From a virus: a stretch of 37,776 bases of DNA. Shown here piece by piece: positions 6,477 through 13,777 of the stretch. Made by a program: the position numbers and the translations under genes. Under the pieces are notes generated by a model. It searched no databases. It saw only the letters and a list, made by a program, of their open reading frames with translations, and had not been told where the DNA came from. The DNA lies in the IMG/VR virus record IMGVR_UViG_3300033149_003820, positions 1 to 37,776 of that record, one strand, 5' to 3'. The number at the start of each line of letters is the position of its first letter. Within the stretch, counting starts at the first letter, position 1.

Positions 6477-6793
6477 AAAAAATTAAGTTTAATGATTTAG
6501 GAAGATGTTTAATTTGCCTTAAAAATCCTTGTCAATGTAAAGTGAAAAAAAATAAAGAAGCAGAAAATATAATGTTAAAACTTTCAAGAGAAATTGCCGA
6601 AAATAGGGCAAAAATAATTGATGATTTTCTTAAAACCTATATCGCTTCTCGGTGGCAAGATTATTTTAGTAAGAAAAAAAAGATAGATTTTCGCAGGATT
6701 GAATTAGTTGAGAGAAGAGATAGCCCAATAGAAATAACATATTTTATTCGCTTGCGAAGAGGTAAGTTACCAATAGAAAATCGGCAAATATGA
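6473..6793 (+). CDS. small protein with N-terminal Cys cluster
   Basis: A 106-residue protein with C12-x2-C15-x4-C20-x-C22 near the N-terminus, likely a zinc-binding knuckle. A Lys/Arg-rich helical region and a beta-like C-terminus (IEITYFIRLRRG) follow. It overlaps neighbours by 4 nt at each end. The function is unknown. Confidence 0.55.
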   Translation: MKKIKFNDLGRCLICLKNPCQCKVKKNKEAENIMLKLSREIAENRAKIIDDFLKTYIASRWQDYFSKKKKIDFRRIELVERRDSPIEITYFIRLRRGKLPIENRQI

Positions 6794-7092
6794 AAAAAGA
6801 CAGCGAAATAATCAGGGAGTTTGAGAAACTTTGCCAGATAATTATAAGTGGTGGACTTTGGTGGCAAGAAGAAGTTAAACAATTCCTCCTCCAAACCCGC
6901 CAAAATGATAGAGAGGAATTCATTGAGATATTAAAGAGGCTGAAAGGGAAGAAGATGAAAAGGCAATTTCCACTCGCAGAAAAAGTAGAAGATAGAAAAT
7001 ATGATTGTGAGATAGTTTCTTACAACCAAGCAATAACAGAGCAGAATCAAAAATTAGATGAGGCAATAAAGAAATATGAAGAAGTCAGGTAG
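6790..7092 (+). CDS. hypothetical helical protein
   Basis: A 100-residue charged, mainly helical protein. The segment ISGGLWWQEEVKQFLLQTRQND and a coiled-coil-like C-terminus (ITEQNQKLDEAIKKYEEVR) are visible. It starts at an ATGA overlap. No family is recognised. Confidence 0.5.
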   Translation: MKKDSEIIREFEKLCQIIISGGLWWQEEVKQFLLQTRQNDREEFIEILKRLKGKKMKRQFPLAEKVEDRKYDCEIVSYNQAITEQNQKLDEAIKKYEEVR

Positions 7093-7103
7093 ATATTTGG
7101 GAG

Positions 7104-7190
7104 TTGGAAGGAACAAAAAGAGATATAGAAAAAGTCGCTTCTTTAATAGGATTTTTAGTAGTCAAAATTTTAGATGGGAGGAAGTTATAA
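7104..7190 (+). CDS. possible 28-aa protein
   Basis: A TTG-started frame with regular composition (TKRDIEKVASLIGFLVVKIL) lies between two larger genes, after a gggag sequence. The overlapping longer frame from 7076 has an Arg/Lys-rich, random-looking sequence here, so it is less likely to be translated. Evidence is composition only. Confidence 0.2.
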   Translation: MEGTKRDIEKVASLIGFLVVKILDGRKL

Positions 7191-7213
7191 TCAGCCAAAA
7201 CTTAAATAAACCT

Positions 7214-7534
7214 ATGACAAACGAGCAAATCCTAATCCTAAAAAAGGCGATAGAAAAAGCAGAAAAGAATGGATTTGATGAAATGAGAAGCCAACAGAAA
7301 CTAAAAGACAGGTCAGGACTTGATTTTGAGGTTTATCCAATAGCTTATGAGTATATCATCTTCTCCCACGATTTTTGCCGAGCATTTTGGGGAGAAGGTA
7401 TAAAAGAAGACACAAAAAAATTTAAGATAGAAAATGGAAAAGAAGTTATTTATGTAACACAATGGTGGCAATATCATCTCCAACAAATGGTATTAGAAAA
7501 AGAACCCCTTAAATATCTTGAGAAGTTCTTATAG
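7214..7534 (+). CDS. hypothetical phage protein
   Basis: A 106-residue protein starting MTNEQILILKKAIEKAEKNG and ending WQYHLQQMVLEKEPLKYLEKFL, with IIFSHDFCRAFWGEG in the centre. This type of small helical protein is common among phage hypotheticals. An in-frame ATG at 7076 exists, but the extra 46 residues are atypical. It is the last gene of the early plus-strand operon. Confidence 0.55.
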   Translation: MTNEQILILKKAIEKAEKNGFDEMRSQQKLKDRSGLDFEVYPIAYEYIIFSHDFCRAFWGEGIKEDTKKFKIENGKEVIYVTQWWQYHLQQMVLEKEPLKYLEKFL

Positions 7535-7688
7535 AAACACTCCTATAAGCGATTTACAGCCGTTCTTTACAGCCATTCTGGCGGGCTTTTAGCTTAAACT
7601 TGGCCCAGAACCCGCAAAAGGGAAATAAGAGCGGAGAGCCAGAGAATAAGAAGAACAGCGTTTAAGAAGATAGAGTAATTTAATAGTT

Positions 7689-8009
7689 TCATAAGTTTTT
7701 TACTTCTCTTATTCCGCAATTAGCACAAGTAAAAATTTCAATCGCTTTTCCAAAAGGTCTTTTCTTAATATAAAATCCTTTTCTGCTTCCGCACTTTTTA
7801 CAAAACATTCTACCATTATCCGAACCAACAATATCTTTATCATATTTTGGTGGGATAACTTCTTGTATTGTTCCTTCTTCTAAAAATGGCTTGGCTTCTT
7901 CATCAGTTAACTTGCGGATATTTTTATGGCTTCTCCAGCTTGTAAACCATTCTTTTCCTTTCCATTCTCTATCTCTTAATGTTATATAAGGTTTTGTTTT
8001 TTCTTTCAT
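7689..8009 (-). CDS. zinc-ribbon protein
   Basis: A 106-residue protein on the minus strand. The C-terminal half has C70-x2-C73 and C95-x2-C98, a classic zinc ribbon. The N-terminal half is charged (KLTDEEAKPFLEEGTIQEVIPPKY). The ATG at 8009 is preceded by an A/T-rich tract; an upstream in-frame ATG (8042) exists but is less likely. Together with the gene at 8208-8387 it forms a small leftward operon convergent with the early genes. Perhaps a transcription-associated factor. Confidence 0.6.
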   Translation of the reverse strand: MKEKTKPYITLRDREWKGKEWFTSWRSHKNIRKLTDEEAKPFLEEGTIQEVIPPKYDKDIVGSDNGRMFCKKCGSRKGFYIKKRPFGKAIEIFTCANCGIREVKNL

Positions 8010-8159
8010 AATTTTTATCTCCCCGCTTTGCTTATAACCCAAAGAAAACGGGAAAGAAAGGTTTGTCCCTCTCTCCGTAATGGAATTGTGAAGATGTTAA
8101 CCTTTTTAATTCCAGTGTCCGCGGAAGAGAGAGGCAAGTTTGAAGGTTTAGCCCCTCAT

Positions 8160-8200
8160 TATTGCCTCTTTTTATGCCGTTGCGATAAAAAGAGGCAATA
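8160..8200. repeat. 15-bp perfect inverted repeat (hairpin)
   Basis: ATTGCCTCTTTTTA (8161-8174) and TAAAAAGAGGCAAT (8186-8199) are exact complements with an 11-nt loop, plus one more pair outside. It lies between the two minus-strand genes, just after the stop of the first. It lacks a flanking T tract, so it is not a classical terminator; a processing or stability hairpin is possible. The AAAAGAGGCA core recurs at ~8993 and ~9014. Confidence 0.7.
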
Positions 8201-8207
8201 TCAACAG

Positions 8208-8387
8208 CTAAGCTTCGTTTAATTCTTCTAACCAATCGGATAAATCCAGTTTAGAATACTTGAAAGCATTTATTCTATACTTAAAACAATCCCAGCAAAC
8301 AATCAATCCTTTTTCTTTTTCTTTTCCACAAGCAGGACAGGTATTCATTTGTCTTGCTTCTTCTTCAGTTAATTTTTCTTTCTTCAT
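8208..8387 (-). CDS. small zinc-ribbon protein
   Basis: A 59-residue minus-strand protein with C17-x2-C20 and C31-x2-C34, followed by a helix ending LDLSDWLEELNEA. This looks like a compact zinc-ribbon adaptor. The start ATG (8385-8387) lies about 40 nt downstream of a good minus-strand promoter. It shares the LTEEEA segment with its partner gene (LTDEEA), suggesting a related recruitment motif. Confidence 0.6.
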   Translation of the reverse strand: MKKEKLTEEEARQMNTCPACGKEKEKGLIVCWDCFKYRINAFKYSKLDLSDWLEELNEA

Positions 8388-8432
8388 TTTTTTATTTTAT
8401 CTTTCCCTTATTAAACGACCTTTACTATTTAC

Positions 8433-8461
8433 ATCTTATCAAATATCAAACCCCCTGTCAA
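8433..8461 (-). promoter_or_regulatory. sigma-70 promoter on the minus strand
   Basis: Read on the minus strand: TTGACA (8461-8456), 17-nt spacer, TAAGAT (8438-8433). Its predicted start near 8426 would serve the two zinc-ribbon genes. Just upstream is TTATCGC, which resembles the TTATCCAC element next to two other promoters. Confidence 0.7.
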
Positions 8462-8544
8462 GCGATAAACCAAGAAAACAAGATATGGCGGGAAGCGTTG
8501 CTATTGCTGGCTTAAACCCCGGGCAATAAAAGAGGGAAAAAAGT

Positions 8545-8606
8545 TTATCCACAGGCAAGAAACAAAACGGCAAAAATAGGCGGAAAAATATTAAAAATTA
8601 TCCACG
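8545..8606 (+). promoter_or_regulatory. DnaA boxes in divergent intergenic region (possible origin)
   Basis: A perfect DnaA box TTATCCACA lies at 8545-8553 and a near match TTATCCACG at 8598-8606, the second ending two bases before the -35 of the next promoter. The flanks are A-rich. The region lies between divergent promoters, a common place for a phage replication origin or for host-DnaA control of transcription. Confidence 0.5.
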
Positions 8607-8607
8607 C

Positions 8608-8636
8608 TTGACAAAAGGGCTTTTTTATGATAAAGA
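8608..8636 (+). promoter_or_regulatory. sigma-70 promoter
   Basis: TTGACA (8608-8613), 17-nt spacer, TAAAGA (8631-8636). It would drive the charged protein gene at 8683 with a leader of about 40 nt. The TTATCCAC element two bases upstream repeats the layout of the promoter at 364-391. Confidence 0.65.
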
Positions 8637-8656
8637 GATATTGTAAAACAATAAAA

Positions 8657-8684
8657 ACTTATAAAAAACTTATAAAAAACTTAT
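8657..8684 (+). repeat. 11-nt tandem repeat running into a start codon
   Basis: The unit ACTTATAAAAA occurs at 8657-8667 and 8668-8678. A third copy, ACTTAT (8679-8684), merges into the ATG of the next gene. It may have arisen by slippage and gives an unstructured A-rich initiation region. Confidence 0.75.
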
Positions 8685-8967
8685 GGCGTTTAATCAGGAA
8701 TACTACGACGGCAAAAAGAAGAAACTGGATAGCAAGTTCCAAAGGAAAATAAATCAAAGCTTCCAGCAAATAATTGATATAGTCAATTTATTTTTACAAG
8801 AGCAAAGGGAACTCCGGGCGGAATATCAAGAAGTGGAGAAAGAAGAAGCGGAAAGCAAAAAGGATAGCGGGAAAAACAGCGAAAAGAACAGCGGGAAAGA
8901 GAAAGAACCGGCAAAAGAAGAGAAGAAAGAAGAGAAATCCAAATCTGCGGCAAAAGAGAAGAAATAA
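8683..8967 (+). CDS. charged low-complexity protein
   Basis: A 94-residue protein. Residues 1-55 form a helical domain (KFQRKINQSFQQIIDIVNLFLQ). The rest is a Lys/Glu/Ser low-complexity tail made of repeats such as SGKNSEKNSGKEKE. It stands alone between two control regions. It could be a DNA-binding or scaffold-like protein; no family is recognised. Confidence 0.55.
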   Translation: MAFNQEYYDGKKKKLDSKFQRKINQSFQQIIDIVNLFLQEQRELRAEYQEVEKEEAESKKDSGKNSEKNSGKEKEPAKEEKKEEKSKSAAKEKK

Positions 8968-9214
8968 TGTGATATTATATGAAATCGGGGCCAAAAAGAG
9001 GCAGTTTTCGGCAAAAGAGGCAAAAAACAACGAACAAGGATTGATTCTAAGGGCTGTTAAAGGGCAAAGAGGTATTAAACTATCCATTTGGCGGGGAAAA
9101 GAACGGGAAAAAAAGAATCCGCGGGAAAAAGAAGTAAAGGTTAGGTAAAGGGTTAGAAAGAAGATTAAAGAATAGACAAAGAATAACCCAAAGAATAACC
9201 CAAAGAATAGCAAT
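8968..9214 (+). other. purine-rich intergenic region with a 12-nt repeat
   Basis: No convincing gene is present here. The plus strand is strongly A/G-rich, which makes the minus strand look open (a 146-codon frame of Phe/Leu), but that product is low-complexity and unlikely. CAAAGAATAACC occurs at 9177-9188 and 9189-9200, with a partial third copy to 9209. Copies of AAAAGAGGCA lie near 8993 and 9014. Confidence 0.5.
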
Positions 9215-9246
9215 TTGACAACAAGGAACCGCAATAATAATACAAT
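9215..9246 (+). promoter_or_regulatory. candidate late promoter
   Basis: TTGACA (9215-9220) is followed 17 nt later by TAATAC (9238-9243), with TACAAT (9241-9246) as an alternative at 20 nt. It lies upstream of the packaging and head genes and is followed by a ~160-nt structured leader. If it drives the whole late operon it would also control the glycan module. Confidence 0.55.
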
Positions 9247-9257
9247 TAGGCAGAAAT

Positions 9258-9394
9258 CCTTATTTTATAAGGGTTAAAGCAATGTCGGTTAATCGATATT
9301 GTGCGACATTTGTGCGATATATGTGCGTTATAGGGGGGGTAGGTTCGGGTTTCCAAGTTTGGTTTTATTATATATATCACCCCCATAGGTTTTT
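9258..9394 (+). promoter_or_regulatory. structured late leader: palindrome, three 11-nt iterons, attenuator-like stem
   Basis: CCTTAT/ATAAGG (9258-9263 with 9267-9272) forms a small hairpin. Three 11-nt units beginning TGTGCG lie at 9300-9310, 9311-9321 and 9322-9332, and the first can also pair with AATGTCG at 9281-9287. GGGGGT (9335-9340) pairs with ACCCCC (9379-9384), followed by a T tract (9390-9394) as in intrinsic terminators. The arrangement suggests a regulated leader ahead of the late genes. Confidence 0.5.
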
Positions 9395-9413
9395 CCCAAA
9401 ATAGACAAAATAT

Positions 9414-9647
9414 ATGAATAAATGCTTAAATTGTAATAAAACATTGGAACAAACAGAAGGCAAAAAAGAACGTAAATTCTGTTCGGATAAGTGCAGAATG
9501 TCCTATAATCGCAAAAGCGAACAGAAAATAATCAAAAGCGAACAGAAATCGGGCAAATCCGAACAACTGGCGTTTGCCGAATTATTGGAAACAATCGCCG
9601 AGAAGGGAGGAACGTGGCGTTTCCTTGGCAGGCAGTTTGAAATATAA
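9414..9647 (+). CDS. small FCS/treble-clef-type zinc protein
   Basis: A 77-residue protein with C4-x2-C7 and C23-x3-C27 (KFCSDKCRMSYNRK), the pattern of small phage zinc fingers often encoded near terminase. A KSEQ-type repeat follows, then a short C-terminal domain (ELLETIAEKGGTWRFLGRQFEI). Its stop codon lies in the first of three TTTGAAATATAA repeats. A role with DNA during packaging is only inferred from position. Confidence 0.6.
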   Translation: MNKCLNCNKTLEQTEGKKERKFCSDKCRMSYNRKSEQKIIKSEQKSGKSEQLAFAELLETIAEKGGTWRFLGRQFEI

Positions 9648-9671
9648 TTTGAAATATAATTTGAAATATAA
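9636..9671 (+). repeat. 12-nt tandem repeat, three copies
   Basis: TTTGAAATATAA occurs three times exactly (9636-9647, 9648-9659, 9660-9671). The first copy ends the preceding gene and the array precedes the small terminase start. A further near-duplication, AAAAATATG/AAAAATTTATG, follows. Confidence 0.85.
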
Positions 9672-9690
9672 ATAAAAATATGAAAAATTT

Positions 9691-10143
9691 ATGAAAAATA
9701 AAGAAGAAGCAATCAAACCGACAATCAAACAAAAAAAGGCGTTCAAGATAATGCTTCAAAAGATGATGGACAAGAACCCAGTTACGATGGGGGAAATTCT
9801 GTTAGAAGCGGGGTTTTCGCCTTCCACCGCCAGAGTGCCGAAATTGGTTACAAACAGCAAAGGGTGGCAGGGCTTGTTAGACCAGATAGACGATTCCAAA
9901 ATACTGAACAAATTATACGAGATAGCGTTGGACGACAGCGACAAGAGGGCTTGTTTGCAGGCGATAGACCAGATTATCACAATAAAGAACAAGAAGCCCA
10001 AGCAGGACGCCAAAGTTATCGGTTTGTTTGAAAAAGTGAGCGACTTACAATTAAATCCAGATGATAAATCGAACACTGCTCCAGAAGAAGATAAACTTCC
10101 TACCCCACAAGGGACAGGCGGAAGTCCTGAAATGCAGGAATGA
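9691..10143 (+). CDS. terS: terminase small subunit
   Basis: A 150-residue protein with a DNA-binding helix-turn-helix in its first third (KQKKAFKIML, then GEILLEAGFSPSTARVPK). Next come VTNSKGWQGLLDQ, an oligomerisation-type helical region and a disordered Pro/Glu-rich tail. These are typical of small terminases that recognise phage DNA and regulate the large subunit. It directly precedes and overlaps the large terminase gene by 83 nt. Identification rests on the HTH pattern and synteny. Confidence 0.8.
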   Translation: MKNKEEAIKPTIKQKKAFKIMLQKMMDKNPVTMGEILLEAGFSPSTARVPKLVTNSKGWQGLLDQIDDSKILNKLYEIALDDSDKRACLQAIDQIITIKNKKPKQDAKVIGLFEKVSDLQLNPDDKSNTAPEEDKLPTPQGTGGSPEMQE

Positions 10144-11392
10144 CGAGGTTATAATTTGCGCTGGAAGGGGTTGGGGAAAATCCGCCGTTTGCGGGTATAT
10201 TGTAGTAGAGTTCTTTTTAAACAGGTTGTTTGAAATAAAGCAGGGAAAATACGATTCCTGCAAAATATGGGTAGTAGCTTCAAGTTACGAGCTTACTTCG
10301 AAGGTTTTCGAATACGTGGTGCGGTTTCTTTTGGCTTACGACAGGCAGTTCGGCAGGTATATTTCGGGAGGAAAGGGCGGAAGACCATACCTTCTTAAAA
10401 TATCGGAATCAATTTGGATACAATGCAAGAGTTCCAGCGAACCAGTTTCATTATTAGGGGAAAGGGTAGATTTGGAAATATGCGACGAAGCGGCTTTGAT
10501 ACCGAAAAAGATTTACCACCAGAATATAAAGCCGAGCATTTCAGCGTTAGGGGGAAGAATATACTATATCGGCACTCCCAGAGGGGAAGGGTGGTTCAAA
10601 GACAAGTTCAGGATACTGAAAGAAAAAAATGCCTCTTTCCATTTCACTTCGGCGGAAGGGAAGCATTACACCGAAAAAGCGTTGGAAGCTTTGAGAAAAG
10701 AAACGCCTGAGAGATTGTTCAATCAGGAATATCTGGCGGAGTTTATAGACGACGCTGGAAGGGTGTTCAGGAGGGAAAAAATAGAAAGCATTACGGAAAA
10801 CTGCGAATCTGACGCAGTAGAGAATCACAATTACATTATGGGGGTTGATTTGGCGGAAACGACTGACTGGACGGCAATTTCGGTGTTTGACGCAAATACC
10901 AAGAAGCAGGTTCATTTTGACAGGTTTCAAAAGCGTGATTACCCATTGCAGAAAAAGCAGATAATAGCCAAAGCGTCAAGATACAACAACGCAAGGGTGA
11001 TAATGGACACCACGGGGGTGGGGAAGCCGATTTACGAGGATTTGATGAACGAGGGATTATTCGTGGAGGATTTCACCTTTACGGGCAGAAGCAAAGAGGA
11101 ATTGATAGGAAAGCTGATAGTGGCGATAGAGGAAAAATATATCCGACTTATGCCGATAGAAATACAGAAAGACGAACTGGAAGCGTTCGAATACAAGTTC
11201 CTTAACGAGAAAACGGGACTTCCCTTAAAAAACATACAATACGGAGCGCCGCAGGGCTACCACGACGACTGCGTCGATTCCGTGGCGTTGGCTGTCTGGG
11301 GGTTGAGCCCCGGAACGCCAAAAAGAGAAAATACTATCTTAAAAGCGTTAAAAAGAAGAATAAAACCAAAGTTGATTCAAAGCGATATTTAA
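10061..11392 (+). CDS. terL: terminase large subunit
   Basis: A 443-residue packaging ATPase-nuclease. Walker A is CAGRGWGKS (33-41), Walker B LEICDEA (138-144), and the coupling motif region is YYIGTPRGEGW (168-178). The RNase H-like nuclease follows, with acidic residues at D263 (IMGVDLAETTDWT), D316 (VIMDTTGVG) and D402/D403 (YHDDCVD). It cleaves concatemeric DNA and drives it into the prohead through the portal. The start at 10061 keeps the usual N-terminal segment (FLPHKGQAEVL), although it overlaps the small subunit gene in another frame. Confidence 0.95.
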   Translation: MINRTLLQKKINFLPHKGQAEVLKCRNDEVIICAGRGWGKSAVCGYIVVEFFLNRLFEIKQGKYDSCKIWVVASSYELTSKVFEYVVRFLLAYDRQFGRYISGGKGGRPYLLKISESIWIQCKSSSEPVSLLGERVDLEICDEAALIPKKIYHQNIKPSISALGGRIYYIGTPRGEGWFKDKFRILKEKNASFHFTSAEGKHYTEKALEALRKETPERLFNQEYLAEFIDDAGRVFRREKIESITENCESDAVENHNYIMGVDLAETTDWTAISVFDANTKKQVHFDRFQKRDYPLQKKQIIAKASRYNNARVIMDTTGVGKPIYEDLMNEGLFVEDFTFTGRSKEELIGKLIVAIEEKYIRLMPIEIQKDELEAFEYKFLNEKTGLPLKNIQYGAPQGYHDDCVDSVALAVWGLSPGTPKRENTILKALKRRIKPKLIQSDI

Positions 11393-11410
11393 AAATTATG
11401 CCAAAAAATT

Positions 11411-11542
11411 ATGCCAAAAGGTAAATACGGAACAAAATACGGAACAAAAGACGGAAGCCAAAAAGGTTGGAAAAGGGGCGGAGGCGGAAGAAACCGAACT
11501 TCCAAATGCCGACACCCGTCAATAAAAAAAGGAAGAAAATAA
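11411..11542 (+). CDS. small basic Gly-rich protein
   Basis: A 43-residue protein rich in Lys, Gly and Arg, ending CRHPSIKKGRK. It starts in the second of two duplicated aaaaattATGCC segments (11391-11415), and its N-terminus contains a duplicated KYGTK. Tiny basic proteins between terminase and portal are frequent in phages, probably nucleic-acid or head associated. Too small for confident assignment. Confidence 0.5.
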   Translation: MPKGKYGTKYGTKDGSQKGWKRGGGGRNRTSKCRHPSIKKGRK

Positions 11543-11543
11543 T

Positions 11544-11666
11544 ATGCCGTTCAAAAAAGTTAAAGGCGGTTACAAAAGTCCCTCTGGCAGAAAATACACG
11601 GCTAAACAGGTTCGTGCCTATTATGCTACGAAGGGCTGGAAAAGAAAGCCGAAAAAAAAGAAATGA
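11544..11666 (+). CDS. small basic protein
   Basis: A 40-residue Lys/Arg-rich protein (KGGYKSPSGRKYTAKQVRAY, then a KKKK end). It starts one nucleotide after the preceding stop and ends in an ATGA overlap with the portal gene, which supports translation. The SPSGRKYTAKQVRAYYATKGW pattern resembles small phage head-region proteins of unknown role. Confidence 0.55.
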   Translation: MPFKKVKGGYKSPSGRKYTAKQVRAYYATKGWKRKPKKKK

Positions 11667-13420
11667 TTGATAAATTTGAAATAATAAAGAACGAAGTTAA
11701 TTTTTACAAGAATACTTCGTTAAAACAAAATCCAGCATTCGCTCCGAGGATGGGCGATGTTTACGAGCTGATAGACCTGTTTTCTGTTTCGAGATTCAGG
11801 GACGGGGACAGGGACGAGCTTGGATTCAGAAAGGTATTTTACAATATCGTCAATTTCGTCGTGGATGTCTGTGCCAAAATGCTGGATATAGACACCAAGC
11901 ATATCTACCTCACGGCGGAAAATGGTATGTCCTACTGGACATCGTGGCTGATGCAGAAGGAGCTTAAACTATGGATGAAGGACAAGTATTTCGCAAGGCA
12001 GTTGAACGAATACTGCTTGAAATGGCCGAAATACGGCGACCTCTGGGTAAAGAAAGTGAAAGACGATGTGAAGTGGGTTCCTCCCCAGAATATGATTTAC
12101 AGGGTCAATGCCACCGATTACAGGACGATACCGCTTATAGAAAGGCACGAATACGGGGCTGACGAATTGAGGATAGTGGGAAATAAAAAGGGCTGGAATA
12201 ATGTTGAAGATGTGATAAGTGCTTCAAGCGTTTCTTCCCAGACGCCCGCTGGATACGGAAGCACTATGGGAGTCAAGGAAGAAAATGTGAATACTGGAAT
12301 TGTGATTTATGAAGCTTGGTTTCCAAAAGGTTATTTAGACAAGGAAAAGAACAACTGGTTTGTCATTTCAAAAGATTCCGACAAAGTTCTGGCGGAAGCC
12401 GAAAAGAAGGATTGCCCTTATAAGAAACTCCCTTGGGAAAAACTGCCTGGAAGATTGCCAGGCAGGGGAAGGGTTGAGCAGTTGTTCGAGGAACAGATTT
12501 ACCTCAACAGGATAGCCAATTACAAATCAGCGGGATTTCATTGGACTTCAAAGCATATTTACCAGACGAAATATACGGGTATAGAGAAGAATTTGATGAC
12601 TCAGGTTGACAACGGGGAGATATTGATAAATCCTTCTCCGATAGAGCCAGTCGTGAATGAGGAGAGAAACTTGTCCGCTTATGCGGTGGACGAGGTAAGG
12701 TGGGGGCAAAACGCCCTTAAAAAGACATTTACGACAGAGCCAGTAGGCGGAGGTGCGGCGCAAAAGGGAGTTACCCTTGGTGCGAACATTTTACAGACAC
12801 AACAGGCAACCGCTTTCTACAAACAGAAAAGAGAGGAACTCGCCAGTTTTGTGAAGGAGATTTTATGGGACTGGATTCTTCCGCAGTTTGCCGACCAGAA
12901 AAGAAAAGAGCATAAAATACTTATGGAGAACCTGCTGTCGGGCGAGGATAAAAATTCCGAGAAGTTCTTTAATTTGAAATTGAACGAGAGAATGAACCAG
13001 TTGAGAGCCAAAAGCAAATATCTGTCTCCCGACCAATGGAGAATAAGAAGGTCTATTCAAGCGGAATTGCTTAAAAAAGAAAATCTCACTATTCCGAAGG
13101 GATTTTATGACGATATAAAATACAAGATAGACATACAAATTACGGGCGAACAGATTGACATAGCTGGAATATCCCAGACGATTGACACGATGATTATGAT
13201 GTTGGGTCAAAACCCTGGCGTGCTTGACGACCCGAGAATAAGAAAAATGCTTTACAAGAGGATTGACCTTCTCGGGCTTAATCCGAAAGATTGGTTTGAC
13301 GAAGAAGTAAAATCTTTGCCTGATGAAGCAAGAATGTCCAGAGTTCAGCGTGGAGGAAGCATTGCCTCTCCCACCCCGATAAGCAGTCCGGCTATGGTTC
13401 CAGCCGAAGCGACATTATAA
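11663..13420 (+). CDS. portal protein
   Basis: A 585-residue protein in the portal position between terminase and scaffold/capsid. Characteristic segments are an N-terminal helical domain (RKVFYNIVNFVVDVCAKMLD), the clip/stem region with PYKKLPWEKLPGRLPGRGRV, and a long helix (YLNRIANYKSAGFHWTSKHI). A crown-like acidic/helical C-terminus follows (QTIDTMIMMLGQNPGVLDDP), and the tail is disordered. It would form the dodecameric ring at one capsid vertex through which DNA passes. The length is typical for podovirus-like portals. Confidence 0.85.
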   Translation: MIDKFEIIKNEVNFYKNTSLKQNPAFAPRMGDVYELIDLFSVSRFRDGDRDELGFRKVFYNIVNFVVDVCAKMLDIDTKHIYLTAENGMSYWTSWLMQKELKLWMKDKYFARQLNEYCLKWPKYGDLWVKKVKDDVKWVPPQNMIYRVNATDYRTIPLIERHEYGADELRIVGNKKGWNNVEDVISASSVSSQTPAGYGSTMGVKEENVNTGIVIYEAWFPKGYLDKEKNNWFVISKDSDKVLAEAEKKDCPYKKLPWEKLPGRLPGRGRVEQLFEEQIYLNRIANYKSAGFHWTSKHIYQTKYTGIEKNLMTQVDNGEILINPSPIEPVVNEERNLSAYAVDEVRWGQNALKKTFTTEPVGGGAAQKGVTLGANILQTQQATAFYKQKREELASFVKEILWDWILPQFADQKRKEHKILMENLLSGEDKNSEKFFNLKLNERMNQLRAKSKYLSPDQWRIRRSIQAELLKKENLTIPKGFYDDIKYKIDIQITGEQIDIAGISQTIDTMIMMLGQNPGVLDDPRIRKMLYKRIDLLGLNPKDWFDEEVKSLPDEARMSRVQRGGSIASPTPISSPAMVPAEATL

Positions 13421-13450
13421 AAAAAGATGAAAAAAGATGAAAAAAGATAT
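13421..13450 (+). repeat. 10-nt tandem repeat, three copies
   Basis: aaaaagatga occurs at 13421-13430 and 13431-13440, then aaaaagatat at 13441-13450. Each copy carries or leads into an ATG, so the next gene has several closely spaced start codons in different frames. Confidence 0.8.
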
Positions 13451-13673
13451 GAATAAACTGACAAAATACGAAATAAACTTTATAAGGAAGAACGAGGAAG
13501 TGATTAAGAGCATTCTTGAAAAGAGGATTGACGAACTTAAAGACGAGATTTTAGAAGTCCCAGAAGAAAAGAGGGAAAACTTAATAAACTTCATAAAGGA
13601 ATACAAATTCGGTCTGGGCTTTTTGAAAGAATTAGCGAGCGATAAGAAATCGAATTATTTTACAGGGATTTAA
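13437..13673 (+). CDS. hypothetical head-region protein
   Basis: A 78-residue charged helical protein (KYEINFIRKNEEVIKSILEK, later KRENLINFIKEYKFGLGFLK). It lies between portal and scaffold. ATGs at 13437 and 13449 are both in frame. Possibly a small head-assembly factor; no motif is recognised. Confidence 0.55.
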   Translation: MKKDMNKLTKYEINFIRKNEEVIKSILEKRIDELKDEILEVPEEKRENLINFIKEYKFGLGFLKELASDKKSNYFTGI

Positions 13674-13705
13674 CATAAAGTATTTAACATAAAGTATTTA
13701 ACATC
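13668..13705 (+). repeat. 14-nt tandem repeat, about 2.7 copies
   Basis: ATTTAACATAAAGT occurs at 13668-13681 and 13682-13695, with a partial copy to about 13705. The stop of the previous gene (TAA) lies inside the first unit. It sits in the ~100-nt gap before the scaffold gene. Confidence 0.8.
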
Positions 13706-13777
13706 AAGGTCGGGAGAGAAAACTCCTTAAAACAAAAATAAATCAATTTGTCAGAAAAGACATTAAAATCAAAAATT

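Noticed and set aside
8260-8529. 89-codon plus-strand frame
   Set aside because: It is antisense to the small zinc-ribbon gene and its promoter, with no supporting motif.
8794-9234. 146-codon minus-strand frame
   Set aside because: The product is a Phe/Leu low-complexity string produced by purine-rich DNA on the plus strand, and it overlaps a plausible plus-strand gene and promoter elements.
9177-9332. Possible CRISPR array in the repeated intergenic DNA
   Set aside because: The repeats are 11-12 nt and directly adjacent, without spacers; no cas genes are present.
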